This document shows positions 58,553 through 64,000 of a stretch of DNA of 64,000 nt, piece by piece. Each line of letters begins with the position of its first letter. Position 1 is the stretch's first letter. The notes under the pieces are model-generated. The model ran no database searches. It saw only the letters and a program-made list of their open reading frames with translations, and was not told the origin of the DNA. Made by a program: the position numbers and the translations under genes. Source of the DNA: DTDR01 sp964505415 (GTDB lineage: Bacteria > Hydrothermota > Tepidihabitantia > Tepidihabitantales > DTDR01). Location of the stretch: positions 1 to 64,000 of the forward strand of contig CAZDHW010000011.1 of the NCBI GenBank assembly GCA_964505415.1, in the 5' to 3' direction.

Positions 58553-59377
58553 TTATTTAAGAGTGAGAATAACCTCCCGAAGGATTTCCGCACAAAGGGA
58601 GGCATAGGGAAAAGAGTGATTTAAAAGGGGAGAAAACTCAACTATATCAGCACCAACAATTTCCAAATTTTTCAACAATTGCAAAGCAGTGACCAATTCC
58701 GAAAAATTAATTCCGCCCGGCACTGGCGTCTGAACCGCTGGTAATAATCCCATATCTAAAACGTCCAAATCTAAGGATAAATAAATTTTTTTATTTTTCA
58801 AGAATTTTGTAACTTTTTTTAAAGATCTTGCCACATCAAATAAAAAAAGGTTTTTATTTTTTTTCAAACAATCTTTAGTTAAAGAGCGGATACCAAATTG
58901 ATAAAGATTATCTTCACCAACTAACTCTAAAATCCTTTTGGCAACAGTAGCGTGACAAAATCTCTCGCCCAGAAATTCTTCTCTTAAATCCGAATGGGCA
59001 TCAAAAATTATCACTGAAAGGTCTTCATAATATTCCTTAAAGGCCATTATTACTGGCAAGGAAATAGTATGTTCGCCCCCAAGAATAACCAATTTTTTCT
59101 TCTCTTTAAGGAGATGCTTGATAAAATTTTTTGTTTCCGAAATAAACTCTTCTGGCTTTTCTTTTTGAAAGTAAAAATTTCCTAAATCACAAATTTTTAA
59201 TTCACTTAAATCTCTTTTAAAATAGGGGCTATAGGTTTCAATATTTTCCGCTCCCTCCCTAATTAAATTGGGGGCAAAGCGGGAGCCGGCAAGAAAAGAA
59301 GAAGTTCTATCATAACCAATACCCAAGATTAAAATCTCCGCTTCTTTTTCGTTACTGTTAGCAAAATAAAAAGCCAT
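58553..59377 (-). CDS. speB: Agmatinase/arginase-family ureohydrolase
   Basis: The 274-aa enzyme probably hydrolyses agmatine to putrescine and urea in polyamine synthesis. Manganese-binding motifs of the family are visible: LGGEHT (His), FDAHSDLR (DxHxD) and SLDLDVLD (DxD), with the GS.FAP..IR loop near residue 31 (SRFAPNLIREGAENI). The length is slightly short for agmatinase (about 300). Gene symbol follows the closest group; arginase or formimidoglutamase activity is not excluded. The start has no Shine-Dalgarno but a promoter 6 nt upstream. It is followed by two tiny Cys-rich genes. Confidence 0.85.
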   Translation of the reverse strand: MAFYFANSNEKEAEILILGIGYDRTSSFLAGSRFAPNLIREGAENIETYSPYFKRDLSELKICDLGNFYFQKEKPEEFISETKNFIKHLLKEKKKLVILGGEHTISLPVIMAFKEYYEDLSVIIFDAHSDLREEFLGERFCHATVAKRILELVGEDNLYQFGIRSLTKDCLKKNKNLFLFDVARSLKKVTKFLKNKKIYLSLDLDVLDMGLLPAVQTPVPGGINFSELVTALQLLKNLEIVGADIVEFSPLLNHSFPYASLCAEILREVILTLK

Positions 59378-59383
59378 TTTTAA

Positions 59384-59411
59384 AATATATTAAAAATTGA
59401 TAAAAAATCAA
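59384..59411 (-). promoter_or_regulatory. Leaderless-type promoter of the agmatinase gene
   Basis: On the minus strand TTGATT (59406-59411), 16 nt and TATATT (59384-59389) are followed by 6 nt and the ATG at 59377. Confidence 0.6.
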
Positions 59412-59482
59412 ATTATCTTAAAATACCGTTTGCCTTTCTAAAGTTTTTCTAAGCCAAAAAGGAGAAACATAAAGTTGTTATA

Positions 59483-59510
59483 TTGACGAAAATAGTTTAT
59501 TTTTTATAAT
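59483..59510 (+). promoter_or_regulatory. Promoter of rtcB-uvrC
   Basis: TTGACG (59483-59488), 16 nt and TATAAT (59505-59510) precede the ATG at 59533 by 22 nt. A second TATAAT is at 59515-59520. A ggggg ribosome-site-like run lies 7 nt before the ATG. Confidence 0.6.
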
Positions 59511-59532
59511 TATTTATAATTGGGGGTTATCT

Positions 59533-60993
59533 ATGGCTAACAGTTGGAAAGGTCCATTAATCAAAATTGATGATTGGCGCTATAAAGTGCCGAAATCTTA
59601 CCGGGCTGATATGCGGGTTGATGGTATTGTTTATTGTGATGAACGGCTTTTAGCCCATATTAAAGAAGAAATGGCTTTAGAACAGGTTTGTAATGTGGCT
59701 ACCTTACCAGGAATTTTAAAATATTCCTTGGCAATGCCGGATATCCATTGGGGTTATGGCTTTGCTATTGGTGGTGTAGCTGCTTTTGATGTGAAAGAAG
59801 GAGTAATTTCACCAGGTGGTGTTGGTTATGATATCAATTGTGGGGTAAGACTTCTAAAAACTAACTTAACAATTAAGGATTTAAAACCCGAGCTTTTAGA
59901 ACAACTGGTAAGAAGTATTTTTCATAATGTTCCTTCGGGCGTTGGCTCTACTGGTAAGATAAGAATTTCCCAAAAAGAAGTAATGGAAGTATTAGAAAAA
60001 GGTGCTCGTTGGGCCTATGAAAAAGGGTTTGGAACGAAAAGAGACTTACATTTTACCGAAGAAAACGGAGAGATGAAAGGTGCCCGACCCGATTTGGTAT
60101 CAAAAAGGGCTTTAGAAAGGGGAACTCCCCAATTAGGCACTTTAGGTGCCGGTAACCATTTTTTAGAAATTCAGGTTATTGAAGAAATTTATGATGAAGA
60201 ATCAGCCAAGGTCTTTGGTTTAGAAAAGGGAATGATTACAGTAATGATCCATACTGGTTCCCGGGGGCTTGGTTATCAAATTTGTGATGATGCAATAAGA
60301 AATTTAAGAAAGGCGGTTCAAAAATACGGAATACACCTTCCTGACCAACAATTGGCTTGCGCACCGATTGAATCACCCGAAGGTAGAGAGTATTACAGTG
60401 TAATGGTGTGTGCTGCCAATTATGCTTGGGCAAATCGTCAATGTATTACCCATTGGGTGAGAGAAGCTTTTAGCCAGGTATTAAAAAAACCGGTAGAAGA
60501 ATTGGGTATGGATTTGATTTATGATGTGGCTCATAATATTGCGAAGTTTGAAGAGCATGTTATTAATGGACAAAAGAAACTTGTGTGTGTCCACCGAAAA
60601 GGGGCTACCCGAGCATTTCCGCCAAATCATCCCCAAATTCCGGAAGAATATAGAAAGATTGGTCAACCGGTTATCATTCCTGGTGATATGGGAACAAACT
60701 CTTATCTTTTAGTAGGAACCCAAAGAGCCTTTGAAGAAACCTTTGGTTCAACTTGTCACGGTGCGGGAAGGGTCTGGTCAAGGGAAAGGGCATTAAGAGA
60801 AACCAAAAACCGCGATATTGCTCAAGAATTGCGAAGAAAAAATATTATTGTGATGGCTGCCAGTAAAGAAGTGTTGAGAGAAGAAGTTCCGGATGCCTAC
60901 AAAGATGTTGATGTTGTCGTTGATGTCTGTCATAATGCTGGCATATCAAAAAGGGTTTGTAAAATGCGACCATTAGGTGTAGTTAAAGGATAG
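59533..60993 (+). CDS. rtcB: RNA-splicing ligase RtcB
   Basis: RtcB joins 2',3'-cyclic phosphate or 3'-phosphate RNA ends to 5'-OH ends using GTP and Mn2+, in RNA repair or tRNA splicing. The 486-aa protein has all active-site motifs: GGVGYDINCGVR (metal-binding Asp and Cys), GTLGAGNHFLEIQ, MIHTGSRGLG, DVAHNIAKFE, VHRKGATRAFPP and the guanylylated His in STCHGAGRVWSR. It is of the longer archaeal/thermophile-type form. No archease or RtcA is present. uvrC begins at the very next base after its stop codon, so both are one transcription unit. Confidence 0.97.
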   Translation: MANSWKGPLIKIDDWRYKVPKSYRADMRVDGIVYCDERLLAHIKEEMALEQVCNVATLPGILKYSLAMPDIHWGYGFAIGGVAAFDVKEGVISPGGVGYDINCGVRLLKTNLTIKDLKPELLEQLVRSIFHNVPSGVGSTGKIRISQKEVMEVLEKGARWAYEKGFGTKRDLHFTEENGEMKGARPDLVSKRALERGTPQLGTLGAGNHFLEIQVIEEIYDEESAKVFGLEKGMITVMIHTGSRGLGYQICDDAIRNLRKAVQKYGIHLPDQQLACAPIESPEGREYYSVMVCAANYAWANRQCITHWVREAFSQVLKKPVEELGMDLIYDVAHNIAKFEEHVINGQKKLVCVHRKGATRAFPPNHPQIPEEYRKIGQPVIIPGDMGTNSYLLVGTQRAFEETFGSTCHGAGRVWSRERALRETKNRDIAQELRRKNIIVMAASKEVLREEVPDAYKDVDVVVDVCHNAGISKRVCKMRPLGVVKG

Positions 60994-62787
60994 ATGATTG
61001 ATGAAGGTGTTGTTAATAAAATCAATAATGCACCCACAGCTTGTGGTGTTTATCTTTTCAAAAATAAAGAAGGAAAAATTATCTATATCGGTAAAGCCCG
61101 AAACTTAAAAGAAAGATTAAAATATTATCTTTCTCCCCAACCAGATATTAGAAGAAATTCTTTAATAAGGGAAATTTCTGATTTAGATATTATTGTTACT
61201 TCTTCAGAAAGTGATGCCTTAATCTTAGAAGATAATTTAATCAAAATAAATAAACCAAAATATAATATCCGTTTAAAAGATGACAAAAAATTTCCCTATT
61301 TAAAAATCACAATCAATGAAGAATTTCCTCGCATCTTTCCCACAAGAAATTTAAAGAAAGATGGTTCCATATTGTTTGGTCCTTATACTTCAGCAAAAAA
61401 TTTAAGACAGGCGTTAAGATTGGTAAAAAGGATTTTTAAAATAAGAACCTGCAATAAAAAATTGCCGTTAACAATTCCCGAAAGACCTTGCTTAAACTAT
61501 CGGCTTAATCTCTGTTTAGGTCCTTGTCAAAATAATGTGGATAAAGAATTATATAAAGAAAGGGTAAAAGAAGTAATTGAGTTTCTTTCGGGAAAAAGTG
61601 AAAACCTGATATCAGAGATTGAAAAAAAGATGTGGGAAGCCGCAAAAAGAGAAGATTTTGAAAGGGCAGCAGTTTTAAGAAACCAACTTTTTGCCTTACA
61701 AGAATTGCGAAAGAAACACGAAGTTATTTTTAACGAAAAAAAATCAATAGATGTGGTTGGTTTGGCAAAAGAGAAAAATTTAGCAGTTTGTCTCATTTTA
61801 AAAATTAGGGAAGGGAAATTAATAAGTAAAGAAGAATATCCTTTTAATTTACCATTGACTAATACTGATGAAGAAATCTTAGAATCGTTATTATCTTCGG
61901 TTTATCTTCATAGTTACGATATTCCCGATGAGATTATTCTGCCAAAAAAAGTAGAAAATACTGAAATTTTTATTGAAACAATTGAAAAAAGAAGAAAAAT
62001 AAAAGTAAAAATAACTATTCCTAAAAGAGGGGAAAAGAAAAAACTTCTCTCTTTGGCAAATAAAAATGCGGAAATTAAACTATTAGAAATTTTACCGACC
62101 CCCCATTTACCTAAAGCCAATGTTGAACTGGGTAATTATTTATCACTTCAAAAGACACCGATAAGAATTGAAGGGGTTGATATTTCTAATTTGGGTGGTA
62201 AATATGCTTGCGGTTCCATTGTTGTCTTTGAAGGAATAAATCCCAAAAAGAGTGAATACCGAAAATTTAAAATAAAAACCATTAGTGGTCAAGATGATTA
62301 CGGAATGATGGAAGAGGTTTTAAGAAGAAGATTAAAAAGATTGATTGAGGAGAATAAACCTTTACCCGACTTGGTATTGGTAGATGGTGGTAAAGGTCAT
62401 CTCTCCGTTGCCAATAAGGTTTATAAAGAATTTAAAGAAGATATTCCCATATTGGCTTTTGCCAAAAAGAGTGATACTTTATATTTTGAAGATGGTAAAG
62501 TTGTTTCTATTCCTGCCTATTCACCGGCTTTAAAATTATTAAAAAGAATAAGGGACGAAGCTCACCGCTTTGCTATTACTTATCATAAAAAATTGAGAAA
62601 AAAGAGCATAAAAAAATCTGTTTTAGACGAGATACCTGGAATTGGCGAAAAAAGAAAACTTTTGCTTTTAAATACCTTTGGTAGTATTGAAGGAATAAAA
62701 AATGCCAAAATAGAAGAGATAGCCAAAATAATACCCAGGAAATTAGCCGAAAAAATCTATCAATTTCTAAAATCAAAAACTCATTGA
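60994..62787 (+). CDS. uvrC: Excinuclease ABC subunit C
   Basis: UvrC makes both incisions in nucleotide-excision repair. The 597-aa protein has a GIY-YIG domain (GVYLFKNKEGKIIYIGKARN), Cys-rich loop (RPCLNYRLNLCLGPC), UVR motif (AAKREDFERAAVLRNQLFAL), and the RNase H-like endonuclease domain with Asp in EGVDISNLGG, DDYGMMEEVLRRR, LVLVDGGKGHL and RDEAHRFAI. The (HhH)2 tail is DEIPGIGEKRKLLLLNTFGS. Length is standard. The ATG follows the rtcB TAG with no spacing, a strict translational coupling. Confidence 0.97.
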   Translation: MIDEGVVNKINNAPTACGVYLFKNKEGKIIYIGKARNLKERLKYYLSPQPDIRRNSLIREISDLDIIVTSSESDALILEDNLIKINKPKYNIRLKDDKKFPYLKITINEEFPRIFPTRNLKKDGSILFGPYTSAKNLRQALRLVKRIFKIRTCNKKLPLTIPERPCLNYRLNLCLGPCQNNVDKELYKERVKEVIEFLSGKSENLISEIEKKMWEAAKREDFERAAVLRNQLFALQELRKKHEVIFNEKKSIDVVGLAKEKNLAVCLILKIREGKLISKEEYPFNLPLTNTDEEILESLLSSVYLHSYDIPDEIILPKKVENTEIFIETIEKRRKIKVKITIPKRGEKKKLLSLANKNAEIKLLEILPTPHLPKANVELGNYLSLQKTPIRIEGVDISNLGGKYACGSIVVFEGINPKKSEYRKFKIKTISGQDDYGMMEEVLRRRLKRLIEENKPLPDLVLVDGGKGHLSVANKVYKEFKEDIPILAFAKKSDTLYFEDGKVVSIPAYSPALKLLKRIRDEAHRFAITYHKKLRKKSIKKSVLDEIPGIGEKRKLLLLNTFGSIEGIKNAKIEEIAKIIPRKLAEKIYQFLKSKTH

Positions 62788-62812
62788 TTTTAACTAAATT
62801 GGGATTTATAAT
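62784..62812 (+). promoter_or_regulatory. Leaderless-type promoter of the LVIVD-repeat gene
   Basis: TTGATT (62784-62789), 17 nt and TATAAT (62807-62812) are followed by 6 nt and the ATG at 62819. The -35 overlaps the uvrC stop codon (TGA). Confidence 0.6.
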
Positions 62813-62818
62813 TTACTA

Positions 62819-64000
62819 ATGAAAAAATTAATAATATTAATCTTTTTATTTATCAGTTCTATTTGGGCATTAGATTCCCTTAATTGTCGGGAAATCGGTA
62901 GTTTTCCTTTTGGCTCAACCTATACGGTAGCAATTGATCCTTATAGAAAGATTGCCTTTGTTGGTTCCGGTGGCGGTGTTTTTATTCTTAACATTTCAAA
63001 CCCCACCAACCCAACAAAAATTTCTGACAAAATACGCACCCGCGGTTTAGTATATGATGTTTTTTATAAAGAAAATAAAATTTATATTGCTGCCAATGAA
63101 GTCGGTTTAGAAATTTGGGATGTAACAAATCCCTTTTTGCCGATAAAAATTAGTTCTTATAAAACTCCCGGATATGCTTGTGGTGTAGGAATTTCTGGAA
63201 ATTATGCTTATGTGGCCGATGGTAATGCTGGCTTGAGAATAATTGATATCAGTAATCCCCAAAATCCCTACGAAGTTGGTTATTATGATACTCCCGGTTG
63301 GGCTTTTAGTGTTGCCTTATCGGAAAATTATGCCTATGTGGCTGACCGTGATGGTGGTTTGAGAATAATTGATATTACCAATCCACGAACTCCTTATGAA
63401 AGAGGTTTTTATCTTCTTCCTGATATCGCTAATGATGTGGTTGTTTCGGGGAATTATGCCTATGTGGCTGATGGCAATGCCGGGTTAAGAATAATTGATG
63501 TTACTAACCCCCAAAATCCTTATGAAATTGGTTTTTGTGATACTCCGGGCGAAGGGCTTCGTATTTTCTTGTCAAGAAATTATGTTTATGTGGCTGATGG
63601 TTGGGCAGGTTTAAGAATAATTGATATTAGTGAACCCCAAAATCCCCGGAAAGTAGGTCATTATCTAACTCCTGGTTCCTGTTGGGATGTGATTATCTCA
63701 GGAAACGGAAATTATGCCTATGTAGCTGCCTTAGATTTTGGTTTTCGGATAATTAATGTCAACAATCCTCAAAATCCTTATGAAGTTGGCTATTATAGTA
63801 CCCCAGATATTGCCTATAATTTAAAATTATCAAACAATTATGTTTACATCGCTGATGGTGTAGCGGGATTAAGAATAGTTGATGTTAGTAATCCTTATGA
63901 ACCTTATGAAATTGGTTATTATGATACTCCTGGTTGGGCTTTTGGTGTTGCTTTATCAGGAAATTATGCCTATGTGGCTGATGGTGATGGTGGTTTGAGA
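62819..64000 (+). CDS. Secreted LVIVD-repeat (beta-propeller) protein, partial at right edge
   Basis: The frame runs open from ATG 62819 to the window end (394 codons seen). It begins with a signal peptide (MKKLIILIFLFISSIWA). From about residue 40 it consists of repeats of about 42-44 residues containing 'NYAYVADGNAGLRIIDISNP' followed by 'YEVGYYDTPG', the LVIVD repeat pattern of surface beta-propellers. At least seven repeats are visible and the DNA copies are very similar, indicating recent duplications. The C-terminus, probably with a sorting domain, is outside the window. Confidence 0.85.
   Translation, partial: MKKLIILIFLFISSIWALDSLNCREIGSFPFGSTYTVAIDPYRKIAFVGSGGGVFILNISNPTNPTKISDKIRTRGLVYDVFYKENKIYIAANEVGLEIWDVTNPFLPIKISSYKTPGYACGVGISGNYAYVADGNAGLRIIDISNPQNPYEVGYYDTPGWAFSVALSENYAYVADRDGGLRIIDITNPRTPYERGFYLLPDIANDVVVSGNYAYVADGNAGLRIIDVTNPQNPYEIGFCDTPGEGLRIFLSRNYVYVADGWAGLRIIDISEPQNPRKVGHYLTPGSCWDVIISGNGNYAYVAALDFGFRIINVNNPQNPYEVGYYSTPDIAYNLKLSNNYVYIADGVAGLRIVDVSNPYEPYEIGYYDTPGWAFGVALSGNYAYVADGDGGLR
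63190..64000 (+). repeat. Tandem LVIVD coding repeats (about 125-132 nt period)
   Basis: The core aattatgcctatgtggctga recurs with small changes at about 63200, 63326, 63452, 63579, 63711, 63836 and 63961. Confidence 0.8.

Noticed and set aside
50054..60993. The sigma-54 activator near rtcB could be RtcR, the known rtcB regulator.
   Set aside because: RtcR has a CARF domain at its N-terminus; this protein has a receiver-like one. It lies 8 kb away in a different operon on the other strand, and rtcB has a sigma70-type promoter.

Overview
The window is AT-rich DNA (about one third G+C by eye) from a Gram-negative, probably thermophilic and fermentative bacterium. The clues are lipoprotein signal peptides, a TonB-dependent receptor, two PorV/PorQ-type outer-membrane proteins, and several secreted proteins ending in a type IX (Por) sorting/FlgD-like domain. 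There is also a V/A-type ATPase subunit, an ADP-forming acyl-CoA synthetase, a PolA without proofreading residues and an RtcB ligase. Together these best fit an uncultured lineage around candidate phylum WOR-3 or related FCB-like groups. That placement is inference, since no rRNA is present. Two 100-N runs show that this is a scaffold.

Layout. 1-5.9 kb: the start of a secreted CARDB-like protein, an M23 peptidase, ClpB and a HEAT-repeat protein. 6-8.4 kb: a decayed CapA-like pseudogene and purH. 8.5-9.2 kb: two unknown small genes. 9.3-13.4 kb: a PorV/PorQ protein, a sugar nucleotidyltransferase and polA. 13.4-23.2 kb: an envelope cluster on the minus strand (lipoprotein, TonB receptor, large sorted protein, PorV, clostripain-type protease). 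23.3-24.6 kb: radC and a NYN nuclease. 24.7-27.7 kb: V-ATPase subunit D, hisS and a B12/radical-SAM protein. 27.8-29.2 kb: a type II restriction-modification pair whose methylase is frameshifted. 29.3-35.9 kb: an FG-GAP secreted protein and a three-gene envelope cluster with a LemA fusion. 36-38.6 kb: acyl-CoA dehydrogenase and purB. 38.8-41.5 kb: a YadA-head-like repeat protein (gapped) and a small sorted protein. 41.5-45.5 kb: an HtrA protease, an ABC ATPase, a glycosyltransferase, tRNA-Lys and a GNAT pseudogene. 46-50 kb: ADP-forming CoA ligase and a CoA-transferase/GNAT fusion (gapped). 50-58.2 kb: a six-gene overlapping operon. 58.2-62.8 kb: two tiny Cys-rich proteins, an agmatinase-like protein, rtcB and uvrC. 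62.8-64 kb: the start of an LVIVD-repeat protein.

Most notable. (1) A tightly overlapped operon at 50.05-58.16 kb joins two parvulin-type chaperones, two beta-propeller proteins, a membrane-anchored propeller protein with a possible degenerate kinase-like tail, and a GAFTGA-containing sigma-54 activator. It reads like an undescribed envelope-sensing pathway. (2) At least thirteen genes have a clear TTGAnn/TAnnnT promoter whose -10 hexamer ends only 5-9 nt before the start codon. This predicts extensive leaderless transcription and fixes several starts. Genes of the secretion/envelope clusters instead carry good Shine-Dalgarno sites. (3) Two unreported Cys-rich micro-proteins each carry two CCxxCx5C motifs. 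(4) The restriction-modification pair has a disrupted methylase beside an intact nuclease. (5) A LemA domain is fused behind a long extracytoplasmic region, next to FlgT-like proteins.
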